In this document: positions 42,733 to 50,526 of the stretch, in pieces
Layout: every line of letters starts with the position of its first letter
Numbering within the stretch: position 1 is the stretch's first letter
Notes under the pieces: generated by a model
What the model saw: the letters and a program-made list of their open reading frames with translations, nothing else
Database searches by the model: none
Told to the model about the DNA's origin: nothing
Made by a program: the position numbers and the translations under genes
Assembly: GCA_021796835.1 (NCBI GenBank)
Contig: JAKABO010000002.1
Location: 60,659 to 124,658, forward strand
Reading direction: 5' to 3'
Source of the DNA: Pseudomonadota bacterium
Lineage (GTDB): Bacteria; Pseudomonadota; Gammaproteobacteria; Burkholderiales; Ferrovaceae
DNA: 64,000 bases

Positions 42733-44466
42733 ATGGCTATCTACCTCAATACCAACATTGTCTCGATGATGGCGCAGCAGAACCTGAGCAATGCCCAGAC
42801 GCAAATGGCCACGGCCATTCAGCAACTGTCCTCCGGGTTGTCGATCAACAGTGCCAAGGACAACGCGGCAGGCTATGCCATCGCCACCGTGATGGGCAGT
42901 CAGCTTGGGGGGTACGCCCAGGCCACCCGCAATGCCAACGATGCCATCTCCCTGGCACAGACCGCTGGTGGCGCCATGCAGTCCATCATCAATAACTTGC
43001 AGACCATGCGCAGTCTGGCCGTGCAATCTGCCAACTCTACCTATTCCAACGCCAACCGCGCGTCCATGAACGCCGAAGTTCAACAACTGTCGTCGGAAAT
43101 CCAGCGCGTGGCCATGTCCACAAAATTCAACGGGGTGAACCTGCTCGATGGCACCTTTACGGCCCAGAACTTTCAGATCGGGGCCAACAATACCGCCAAT
43201 TCCGTCATCCAGTTGTCCGGTATTTCCAGCATGCAGACCAGCCAGTTGGGCAGTGCAGGGAATAGTTATCTGTCGACGGTCAATGGGACCGCCACGACGA
43301 CCCAACTGTCGGCTGGGTCGCTGACCCTGAATGGGATACAGGTGGGCGCTTCCGTGGCCGGGGCCGGGTCGGGTGAAAGTGCCGCCAGCGCTTTTTCCAT
43401 CGCCAATGCCATCAATGCCGTTACGGCGCAATCGGGTGTCACTGCCACGGCCAATGCAACGACGGATACGGGGGCTGCGGCCACCGCTTTTACCGGAGTG
43501 GCTGCGGGCTCATTTTCCGTCAATGGCATTCAGGTCGGGGCCGTTGCAGCGGGAGGGAATGCCGCAGGGGAAGGTGCGAATGTGGCGGCAGCGATCAATG
43601 CCGTCTCTGCCCAATCAGGAGTCACTGCCACAGCCAATGCGACGACGGGGGCGGTTACCCTGACGGCATCGGCGGGGCAGGACATCAATATCACACCCAG
43701 TTCGACGTACACGACATTGACAGCAGATACCGGGTTGACGGCGGCCACCAATACGGCAACGGGGACGGCAGCAGTCGCTGCGACGACGGCCCAGAGTTCT
43801 GTGATCAACGGCGTAACAGTCACGGCCGCTTCCACAGGTACGACGGCGGCTCAACAGGCCGCGGCTTTTGTCAATGCCTTCAATACGGCCGCCGCCAGCA
43901 ATACGGCGCTGGCCGGGATTACAGCATCCAGTAGTTCTACCGGGGTGATTACCCTGACGTCATCGGGGACTGCGATGACCTTCGGGGCGCAGACCAATAC
44001 CAATTTGCCCACGTCTGGTACGGTGTCTGCGGTGCATGGTACGGTGACGTTGACCAGCAACAGTTCCAGTGGGATCGTGCTGTCGGGTGGGGGAACCTCG
44101 TATGGAGGATTTACGGCAGGGACCACCGCCGCCAGCATCACTTCAGGGGTCAACAGTATCGCCGCCATGAATGTCAGTACTCAGGCCAACGCGCAGCAGG
44201 CCATCACCACCATCGATGGGGCGATCAATACGGTGTTGCAGGCCCAGGGGTTGCTGGGGGCCATACAGAATCGGTTGACTTCGGTGGTGAGCAATTTGGC
44301 CACCAGTACGCAAAATCTGACGGCGGCCCAAAGCCAGATTCAGAGTACGGACTTTGCCGCAGTGACGGCGACTTTGACCCGTACCCAGATTTTGCAACAG
44401 GCGGGCACGGCCATGCTGGCGCAAGCCAACGCCATGCCCAATGCAGTATTGACCCTGTTGAAGTAA
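42733..44466 (+). CDS. fliC: Flagellin
   Basis: 577 aa from the ATG at 42733, behind AAGGAG; the ORF-track start lies in the cyclase gene. Conserved D0/D1 ends are MAIYLNTNIVSMMAQQNLSNAQ at the N-terminus and TLTRTQILQQAGTAMLAQANAM at the C-terminus, which polymerise the filament. The central part (about 195-460) is Ala/Thr/Ser/Gly-rich and contains repeated NGIQVGA/NGVTV modules of the flagellin-IN type, surface-exposed. It is transcribed from its own sigma-28 promoter, with a hairpin after the stop. No second flagellin gene is present here. Confidence 0.96.
   Translation: MAIYLNTNIVSMMAQQNLSNAQTQMATAIQQLSSGLSINSAKDNAAGYAIATVMGSQLGGYAQATRNANDAISLAQTAGGAMQSIINNLQTMRSLAVQSANSTYSNANRASMNAEVQQLSSEIQRVAMSTKFNGVNLLDGTFTAQNFQIGANNTANSVIQLSGISSMQTSQLGSAGNSYLSTVNGTATTTQLSAGSLTLNGIQVGASVAGAGSGESAASAFSIANAINAVTAQSGVTATANATTDTGAAATAFTGVAAGSFSVNGIQVGAVAAGGNAAGEGANVAAAINAVSAQSGVTATANATTGAVTLTASAGQDINITPSSTYTTLTADTGLTAATNTATGTAAVAATTAQSSVINGVTVTAASTGTTAAQQAAAFVNAFNTAAASNTALAGITASSSSTGVITLTSSGTAMTFGAQTNTNLPTSGTVSAVHGTVTLTSNSSSGIVLSGGGTSYGGFTAGTTAASITSGVNSIAAMNVSTQANAQQAITTIDGAINTVLQAQGLLGAIQNRLTSVVSNLATSTQNLTAAQSQIQSTDFAAVTATLTRTQILQQAGTAMLAQANAMPNAVLTLLK
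43318..43950 (+). repeat. Internal tandem modules in the flagellin variable region
   Basis: A module beginning SLTLNGIQVGA (43318) recurs as SFSVNGIQVGA (43510), exactly 64 codons later. Both copies run on to AINAV(T/S)AQSGVTATANATT. A third, more diverged copy starts SSVINGVTVTA near 43795. The copies are in frame and imperfect, indicating an old duplication inside the surface-exposed domain. Confidence 0.75.
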
Positions 44467-44492
44467 GCGGGGCGATACGGTAGGACGAAGTT

Positions 44493-44520
44493 CGGACCGA
44501 GGAAAGTCCTTCTCGGTCCG
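44493..44520 (+). terminator. Hairpin after fliC
   Basis: CGGACCGAG-gaaagtcctt-CTCGGTCCG gives a 9-bp perfect stem 26 bp after the fliC stop. There is no T run behind it, so it may stabilise the abundant fliC mRNA end or reduce read-through into flaG rather than terminate cleanly. Confidence 0.5.
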
Positions 44521-44556
44521 ATGCTTCATCCTCTCTATATAAAGTGAGGGATAATC

Positions 44557-44928
44557 ATGGTTATCCAGTCGGTCAATCCAACAGGAGTTCCTGCGGCTAC
44601 GGGTGCGGTTCTTCCCGCCCCCTCGGGGGATTCACCTCCTTCGACCGCAGGAACCGCTGCAGCAGCCAGCAACCCTGTGACTTCGGGCCAGGCGGCGCCG
44701 TCCGCGCAGGTGAACGGCGCCGTTCATACCCTCAATCAATCCCCTTTTCTCAACCGCGACTTGACCTTCAGTGTGGATAAAACCACTCATGAAACGGTGG
44801 TCAAAGTGGTGGAAGCACGGACCGGGGCGGTAATCGCCCAGATTCCTTCCCGTCAGGCCTTGTCCATTGCCCAGGCCATCGATGCTCTGCCCCAGCACCA
44901 AGGGGTATTGCTCAACCAGAAGGCGTAA
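44557..44928 (+). CDS. flaG: FlaG family protein
   Basis: 123 aa. A variable Pro/Ala-rich N-terminal half is followed by the conserved FlaG part: LTFSVDKTTHETVVKVVEARTGAVIAQIPSRQALSIAQAID. FlaG affects filament length in several bacteria, possibly through cap or flagellin interactions; its mechanism is unsettled. It lies between fliC and fliD, the usual place, 6 bp before fliD. Confidence 0.92.
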   Translation: MVIQSVNPTGVPAATGAVLPAPSGDSPPSTAGTAAAASNPVTSGQAAPSAQVNGAVHTLNQSPFLNRDLTFSVDKTTHETVVKVVEARTGAVIAQIPSRQALSIAQAIDALPQHQGVLLNQKA

Positions 44929-44934
44929 ACGATC

Positions 44935-46956
44935 ATGACCGTCTCTTCCGCAACCAGTTCCGGGATCATCCCCAGTGGCTCGGTAACCTCAAGTTCCATC
45001 GATGTGGCGAGCATCGTCAGTCAGTTGATGCAGGTGGAAAGTCAACCGGTCACCCAACTTCAGAATGAGCAATCGGGATTTCAGTCCCAGATCACGGCGC
45101 TGAACACGGTTCAGGGTGCGGTCTCTTCCTTTCAGCAAGCGATTCAGGGTTTGACGACGCTCGGGCAGTATCAGAACTATTCGACGACCTCCAGTTCCAG
45201 TGCCGTCAGTGCCACAGCATCTTCCACCGCGACACCGGGAAATTACAGCGTCTCGGTGTCGCAGTTGGCGCAGGCGCAAAGTTTGGTGGCAGCAGGGCAG
45301 ACCAGCGAAACGGCGCCCATCGGCAGTGGGGCGTCCACCACCCTGACGTTTACTTTTGGAACCATCAGTGGTGGGACCCTGAGCGGCGGAACCTACACTG
45401 GGGCGAGTTTCACGCCCAATGGGAATGGCAGCAAAACGGTGACGATCAACAGCAGCAACAATTCGCTGGAGGGAATTGCTGCCGCCATCAACGGGGCCAA
45501 TATGGGGGTGACTGCCACCATCGTCAACGATGGCAGCAGCACCCCCTATCATCTGGTGCTGACCGGTCCGACGGGCGTGAGCAACAGCATGCAGATCGGT
45601 GTCTCTGGCGATGCCACCCTGACCTCGCTTCTGAGCGAGAATCCGGCCGGGACTCAGGATCTGACTCAATCGAGCGCGGCGCTGAATGCCCAGATGACCG
45701 TCAATGGGATTCCTGTTTCGCAAAGCAGCAATACCGTGAGCAATGTCATTCAAGGGGTCACCTTTAACCTGAGTGGGGTCACGTCTACCCCCGCCACGGT
45801 TTCAGTGTCCCAGAATACGGGGGCGGTGACGAGCGCGGTCAACCAGTTGGTGACTGCTTACAACGCCTTGAACACGGCGATTCAGGGGGTGGCCAGTTAC
45901 GACAGTACCAGCAAGAAGGCGGGGCCCCTGTTTGGGGACCCCATGGTCAATAACATTCAGAATCAGATCCGCAGCATTCTCAATACGCCTATCTCGGGCA
46001 CCACATCGGTTTATTCGACCCTGGCAGAAATCGGCGTGACCTTTCAGCAAGACGGGTCCATGACGGTAAACAGCAATCAGTTGAATACGGCCATTGCCAC
46101 GCAACCTTCGGACATCGCCAGTTTGTTTGGCACGGTGGGCAAGGCCACCGACAGTCTGGTGCAATTTTCGGGGTCCACGCCCAGCACCCAGCCCGGGACC
46201 TACGCCGTCAATGTTACCCAGGTGGCCACCCAGGGGCAATTGACCGGTTCGGCGGCGCCGAATCTGGCCATCACGGCGGGGTCCAACGACACGATCAATT
46301 TGAACGTGGACGGAAACTCGGTGGCGGTGACTCTTCCGGCGGGAACTTATAGCAGCGCCAGCGCCCTGGCCACTCAGTTACAGTCTTCCATCAATAGCAA
46401 TTCGACTCTGTCTGCGGCCGGGGTATTCGTGGATGCCACCGTCAATGCCAGCGGCTATCTGAATCTGACCAGCAATGTCTATGGATCTGCCTCTTCCGTG
46501 GCGGTGACTGGCGGAAACGGAAGTTCCGGGCTATTGGGCAGTGCGCCGGTCCAGACCAACGGGCTGGATGTGGCGGGCAGTATCAATGGGGCGGCGGCGA
46601 CGGGATCGGGCCAGTTGTTGACCTCCACGTCGGGGAACAGTTCGGGATTATCCCTGACCATCAATGGGGGCAGTGCGGGCAGTCGCGGGACGGTTTCATT
46701 CTCGCAGGGCTATGCAGTCAGTCTGAGCAACCTCGCAACTTCCTTGCTGGATCCCATCAGCGGACCGATTGCCGCCGAGATCAGTGGACTCAACAGCAGC
46801 ATCAGCAATATCGGAAGCCAGATCACCAACTGGCAAAGCCGTTTGACCAGTATTCAACAGTCCTTGACCGCCCAATATACTGCCTTGAATGTCATGCTCG
46901 GCACCATGAGCCAAACCAGTAGTTATCTGTCCACCCAGTTGGCCCAACTTCGTTAG
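44935..46956 (+). CDS. fliD: Flagellar filament cap protein FliD
   Basis: 673 aa, on the long side for the family. The N-terminal helical region (IDVASIVSQLMQVESQPVTQLQNEQ) and C-terminal helices (LTSIQQSLTAQYTALNVMLGTMSQTSSYLSTQL) are the conserved D0 parts; between them are Ser/Thr/Gly-rich beta domains, including an extra block at about 415-560. The pentameric cap guides flagellin folding at the tip. It leads a fliD-fliS-fliT group. Confidence 0.95.
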   Translation: MTVSSATSSGIIPSGSVTSSSIDVASIVSQLMQVESQPVTQLQNEQSGFQSQITALNTVQGAVSSFQQAIQGLTTLGQYQNYSTTSSSSAVSATASSTATPGNYSVSVSQLAQAQSLVAAGQTSETAPIGSGASTTLTFTFGTISGGTLSGGTYTGASFTPNGNGSKTVTINSSNNSLEGIAAAINGANMGVTATIVNDGSSTPYHLVLTGPTGVSNSMQIGVSGDATLTSLLSENPAGTQDLTQSSAALNAQMTVNGIPVSQSSNTVSNVIQGVTFNLSGVTSTPATVSVSQNTGAVTSAVNQLVTAYNALNTAIQGVASYDSTSKKAGPLFGDPMVNNIQNQIRSILNTPISGTTSVYSTLAEIGVTFQQDGSMTVNSNQLNTAIATQPSDIASLFGTVGKATDSLVQFSGSTPSTQPGTYAVNVTQVATQGQLTGSAAPNLAITAGSNDTINLNVDGNSVAVTLPAGTYSSASALATQLQSSINSNSTLSAAGVFVDATVNASGYLNLTSNVYGSASSVAVTGGNGSSGLLGSAPVQTNGLDVAGSINGAAATGSGQLLTSTSGNSSGLSLTINGGSAGSRGTVSFSQGYAVSLSNLATSLLDPISGPIAAEISGLNSSISNIGSQITNWQSRLTSIQQSLTAQYTALNVMLGTMSQTSSYLSTQLAQLR

Positions 46957-46967
46957 GAGAAATCAGC

Positions 46968-47477
46968 ATGAGTATGTTGTCGAAACTCAATAAGTATGAA
47001 GAAGTGGGGATCGATTCCAGTGTCCATTCGGCAGATGCGCATAAACTCGTTCTGTTGCTCTATCAAGGCGCTCTGCTTTCCATTGCGGCGGCCCGCAATC
47101 ATTTGTTGAACAATGAGATTGCCGCCAAAGGGAAATCCATTTCCCAGGCCATTTCCATCATCGAAGATGGGTTGATGGCCAGTTTGAACCTGTCGGTGGG
47201 GGGGGAACTGGTGCAAAATCTGAGCGCATTGTATGCCTATATGAGCGCTCGTCTGCTCGAAGCCAATCTGAGGAATGATGTGGCCCTGCTGGATGAGATA
47301 TCCAAACTTCTGATCGAATTGCGGGGAGGCTGGGAAGCCATTCGTCCGGGCGAAAGCGGGACAGTCTCTCAATCCTCCCCTGCGGTTCGGGAGAATGTCG
47401 TGGCCCTGAATGTCCGGGGGAACGAAGGGGTGTCCCCGGGCGTGCGCCAGGCCCTGAATGCCTATCAACAAATCTAA
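46968..47477 (+). CDS. fliS: Flagellin export chaperone FliS
   Basis: 169 aa. The core (about 1-125) has the family pattern: SADAHKLVLLLYQGALLSIAAARNHL, the flagellin-binding helices, and an acidic segment LNLSVGGELVQNLSALYAYM. A tail of about 40 residues beyond the usual family length follows. FliS keeps flagellin unfolded for export and binds FlhA. It is 11 bp after fliD with AGGAG upstream. Confidence 0.94.
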   Translation: MSMLSKLNKYEEVGIDSSVHSADAHKLVLLLYQGALLSIAAARNHLLNNEIAAKGKSISQAISIIEDGLMASLNLSVGGELVQNLSALYAYMSARLLEANLRNDVALLDEISKLLIELRGGWEAIRPGESGTVSQSSPAVRENVVALNVRGNEGVSPGVRQALNAYQQI

Positions 47478-47495
47478 AACAGGTATAATGCCCCC

Positions 47496-47831
47496 ATGAG
47501 TCTCGCCTTCCCAGCCGCCATTCAGAACTATGAGGCCCTGTCTTCGTTGATGGGACTGATGCGCGAGGCTGCGGCCTCCGGTCAGTGGGACCAACTGGTG
47601 GCGCTGGAAAAGCAATGCCAGGAACGGGTGCAGATCATGCGTCAGGTCGATGCCCAGAGTGCGCTGGCTGAATCTGCACGCGAGCGCAAAAAAACTCTGA
47701 TCCTCAAGATCCTGGCGGACGATGCCAGTATTCGCCAGAATACCCAGCCGTGGATGGAAAAGTTGCAATGGGCCCTGCGCAATACGCGCCAGGAAAAAAA
47801 GGTGCGTCAAGCCTATACGCCTTCCCGTTGA
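47496..47831 (+). CDS. fliT: Flagellar export chaperone FliT
   Basis: 111 aa, all helical, in the fliD-fliS-fliT arrangement. The pattern IQNYEALSSLMGLMREAAASGQWDQLVALEKQC with a later DDASIRQNTQPWMEKL matches FliT-like proteins. FliT is the chaperone of FliD and, in enterobacteria, also an FlhDC inhibitor; with FlhDC here the same feedback is possible. The family is weakly conserved, so the call leans on position. Confidence 0.85.
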   Translation: MSLAFPAAIQNYEALSSLMGLMREAAASGQWDQLVALEKQCQERVQIMRQVDAQSALAESARERKKTLILKILADDASIRQNTQPWMEKLQWALRNTRQEKKVRQAYTPSR

Positions 47832-47850
47832 GGAGGGATGAGTTGGAACC

Positions 47851-49002
47851 ATGCTGCCCGCCGACCTCCTGAGCGCGCTGCAGGCCTATGCGCTGAACCG
47901 TGATCCATTGCCTTCGGGAACCTCCCCTGCGCCTTCTGCGCCATCGCCTTCGCTGGCCAGCACGTTGCAATTGGGGCAGCAGGTTCAGGGGACGGTTCTG
48001 GCGGAGATCTCGTCCGGTCTTTATACGGTGCGCGTGAACACGCAAGTGATCCAGTTGCCTTTGCCGATGTCTTTGCCGGCGGGTTCGGGCATTACCCTTC
48101 AGGTATTGACCTTGCAACCCCGCCTGACTTTTGGGGTGGTAAATGCTTCCTCGACGCCGGAGGCGGGAACCACCGCACAACTGGGAACCACCGCGCGCAT
48201 GTTGTCCGACTTGATGCAGGCACCACAGTCCCAGGTTCAAGGCCCCTTGTCTCGTGCCCCTCTGGTCGCATCTTCCGGGACTCTGGATCCCGTGGCATTG
48301 GCCCAGTCGCTTCAGCAGGCCCTGACCGCCAGTGGTTTGTTTTACGAATCCCATCAGGGACAATGGGTGAGTGGGCAACAAAGTACCGCGCAGTTGCGCG
48401 CCGAGCCCCAGAACCAGCCCCAGGCTGTGCTTCTGTCGGGCCATTCCGGGCCGATGAGCGGAAATGGCGTTGCAGGAGCGGTCCCTTCCTCCGAACTTGC
48501 GGCAGGGACGCCAGCCCCTCGGCAGGCACTGGTCCAGCCCTTGCCGGGCAACGCCGGGTCGGTGAGCGGAACAGATACTGCGGGCGCGATCCTTTCCCCT
48601 GTGGTCGCGCCCGGGGTACCGGCGCACCTGCAGACGCTGGTCCAGCAACAGTTGGGCATTCTGGAATCGGGGCGTGTGCTTTGGCAGGGAATGCTGACAT
48701 CCCAACAGGCTCTGAAATGGCAGATCTGGCCGGAGTCTTCCTCTCGCTCGGCGCAGGACCAGACGACCTCGACCTGGCACACGGAAGTGCATCTGGGGTT
48801 GCCGGTGCTGGGTGCCGTCACTGCCCACCTGACCCTGGACTCCCGAGGCGTGAAGGTGCGTTTGGGGACTGTCTCCGCTTCGACCCGTGCCACCTTGACA
48901 CAACATGGGCCGGATCTGGTGGAATCCCTGCAGTCCCGTGGACTTGAGGTCACAAATTTATCCGTCGTGACCTCTGTCCCTCCGACGGAGGGAGAAGAGT
49001 GA
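47851..49002 (+). CDS. FliK-like hook-length/secretion control protein (second FliK-type gene)
   Basis: 383 aa. The N-terminal part has a small beta domain (LGQQVQGTVLAEISSGLYTVRVNTQ), then a long Gln/Pro/Ala-rich linker, then a C-terminal region (about 300-375) resembling the FliK C-domain: VHLGLPVLGAVTAHLTLDSRGVKVRLG. It is distinct from the true fliK at 55818. It overlaps by 4 bp the gene for a FlhB C-domain paralogue, a natural partner since FliK-type domains act on FlhB-type domains. Function is inferred. Confidence 0.65.
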   Translation: MLPADLLSALQAYALNRDPLPSGTSPAPSAPSPSLASTLQLGQQVQGTVLAEISSGLYTVRVNTQVIQLPLPMSLPAGSGITLQVLTLQPRLTFGVVNASSTPEAGTTAQLGTTARMLSDLMQAPQSQVQGPLSRAPLVASSGTLDPVALAQSLQQALTASGLFYESHQGQWVSGQQSTAQLRAEPQNQPQAVLLSGHSGPMSGNGVAGAVPSSELAAGTPAPRQALVQPLPGNAGSVSGTDTAGAILSPVVAPGVPAHLQTLVQQQLGILESGRVLWQGMLTSQQALKWQIWPESSSRSAQDQTTSTWHTEVHLGLPVLGAVTAHLTLDSRGVKVRLGTVSASTRATLTQHGPDLVESLQSRGLEVTNLSVVTSVPPTEGEE

Positions 49003-49298
49003 GTACAAACCTACCGCACCCGCAGATGGCCGTGGCTTTGGCCTATCTGGATCAAGACGGCAGCGCACCCAAGGTAGTGGCCAAGGGGAGAGGACTGCTG
49101 GCTCAAGCCATCATCGAAAAGGCTCGGGAGCATGGCGTCTTCGTACACGAGTCGGCAGAGTTGGTGGGTCTGCTCATGCAGGTGGAATTGGATCGTCATA
49201 TTCCCCCCCAACTCTATTTGGCAGTTGCCGAATTGCTGGCTTGGTTGTATCGTCTGGAAGGTAAGCAATCCATTTACAGCGAGAACCCGTTGGTATGA
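48999..49298 (+). CDS. FlhB C-terminal-domain paralogue (EscU/FlhB-C-like)
   Basis: 99 aa from GTG at 48999, overlapping the upstream stop. It aligns with the cytoplasmic C-domain of FlhB after the cleavage site: VALAYLDQDGSAPKVVAKGRGLLAQAIIEKAREHGV, ESAELVGLLMQVELDRHIP and YLAVAELLAWLYRL. It has no TM helices and no NPTH, so it mimics the cleaved FlhB fragment. Such proteins can substitute for or compete with that fragment in the export gate. It overlaps the next gene by 4 bp. Confidence 0.88.
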   Translation: MSTNLPHPQMAVALAYLDQDGSAPKVVAKGRGLLAQAIIEKAREHGVFVHESAELVGLLMQVELDRHIPPQLYLAVAELLAWLYRLEGKQSIYSENPLV

Positions 49299-50044
49299 TC
49301 AATCCTGATGTTGCCCTGACCATAGAATCTTTTACGCCGGATGAGGAACACGCCTTTCGAATCGATGCGCCCATGGCCGTGCGCGGAATCCTGCGCGACA
49401 TTGCCCGGCACGGAGAAAGGGTGGCTTTGTACTATGGAGCCCAGGCCGGGGGGGTGATCGTCACGGTCATTCTGGATTTGGAGGCGGGCGGATTCTGGCT
49501 CGATGCGACGCGCGATGCCGAGGTCAATCAGCGCATCGAGGCGAGTCCGGGAAAATTTTTTGTGAGCGCACACTTGCAGGCCAAGATCCAGTTTCCGGTG
49601 AAACAACTTGAACTGCAGCGACGAGACGATTCGAACCAATTTTATGTGCCCTTTCCCGAGTATCTGACCAGGCTTCAGCGAAGGGATTTTTTTCGGCTGT
49701 ATCTTCCTCCGGGGTTGCTGAAATGTCAGGTGGAAGCGCAGGTTGGACAGGAACCTCTGCGTTTTGCCGTGCGCGATATCAGCGAAGGGGGGGTGGCTTT
49801 GTACAGTGAGAGAGCGGAGAATTCCCCGCTCAAACCGGGCGATCAGGTTCAGGACTGTCGTTTGATTCTTGAAGATGGCAGCGAGATCGTGTTTGATATT
49901 CAGGTGCGTCACTCTGCGCTGACACGCATGCCCTCCGGCGAGGAGTTGACCGTGTTCGGGTGTCGCTTCATCACCCTGTCCTCCCGCATGGCCATGCAAT
50001 TGCAACGGTATATTACCCGTCGCCAGCGAGAACAACTGCCCTGA
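49295..50044 (+). CDS. ycgR: YcgR-type flagellar brake with PilZ domain
   Basis: 249 aa. The N-terminal YcgR domain (about 1-120) is followed by a PilZ domain with the c-di-GMP motif RRDFFR at the junction and DISEGGVAL further on, the two parts of the RxxxR...D/NxSxxG signature. On binding c-di-GMP such proteins act on the motor or stator to slow swimming. The nearby diguanylate cyclase (40935-42605) could supply the signal. It abuts convergent fliE with no spacing. Confidence 0.92.
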   Translation: MINPDVALTIESFTPDEEHAFRIDAPMAVRGILRDIARHGERVALYYGAQAGGVIVTVILDLEAGGFWLDATRDAEVNQRIEASPGKFFVSAHLQAKIQFPVKQLELQRRDDSNQFYVPFPEYLTRLQRRDFFRLYLPPGLLKCQVEAQVGQEPLRFAVRDISEGGVALYSERAENSPLKPGDQVQDCRLILEDGSEIVFDIQVRHSALTRMPSGEELTVFGCRFITLSSRMAMQLQRYITRRQREQLP

Positions 50045-50368
50045 TCAGACCTGCATGTTCATGATATCCGTATAAGCCGTGACGACCTTGTTGCGGATCT
50101 GGATGCCGGTTTGAAGGGTGATGGTGGCTTTTTGCAGGGCCATCATGGCGTCGCTCAGACTGACGTCGGAACTTCCCGAGGTGAATTTCTGGGTCAGAGA
50201 GTCCGCCTGGGATTGGGATTGGGCGATCTGATCCACGGAATTTTTGAGCAGGGTGGCAAAATCCGGGGCGGTGGAGGGACCGGAACGGGTGGGCGAGCGT
50301 CCACCCTGGGCCGTTGTGGCCGCCGCCTGCATCTGCGCCAACAGACTGTCAACCGCCGAAACATTCAT
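50045..50368 (-). CDS. fliE: Flagellar MS-ring/rod junction protein FliE
   Basis: 107 aa. The conserved C-terminal part is FATLLKNSVDQIAQSQSQADSLTQKF, then DVSLSDAMMALQKATITLQTGIQIRNKVVTAYTDIMNMQV, as in all FliE. It joins the MS ring (FliF) to the rod. It is transcribed away from fliF, with about 158 bp of divergent promoter region between, presumably a class II region; specific boxes could not be assigned by eye. Confidence 0.96.
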   Translation of the reverse strand: MNVSAVDSLLAQMQAAATTAQGGRSPTRSGPSTAPDFATLLKNSVDQIAQSQSQADSLTQKFTSGSSDVSLSDAMMALQKATITLQTGIQIRNKVVTAYTDIMNMQV

Positions 50369-50526
50369 GATCTGGACTCCTCCATCCTCATGCCCAGAGT
50401 GTAGGTTTGTCTCCGTGGGTTTGATCGGTGAATTACCTTGAGGTTTCCGTTTCTGTTTGACGGACGGAGGGGATGGAAAGAACGCATAATAAAGGGGTTG
50501 ACCACTCCGTATTTCTTTAGACCGCC

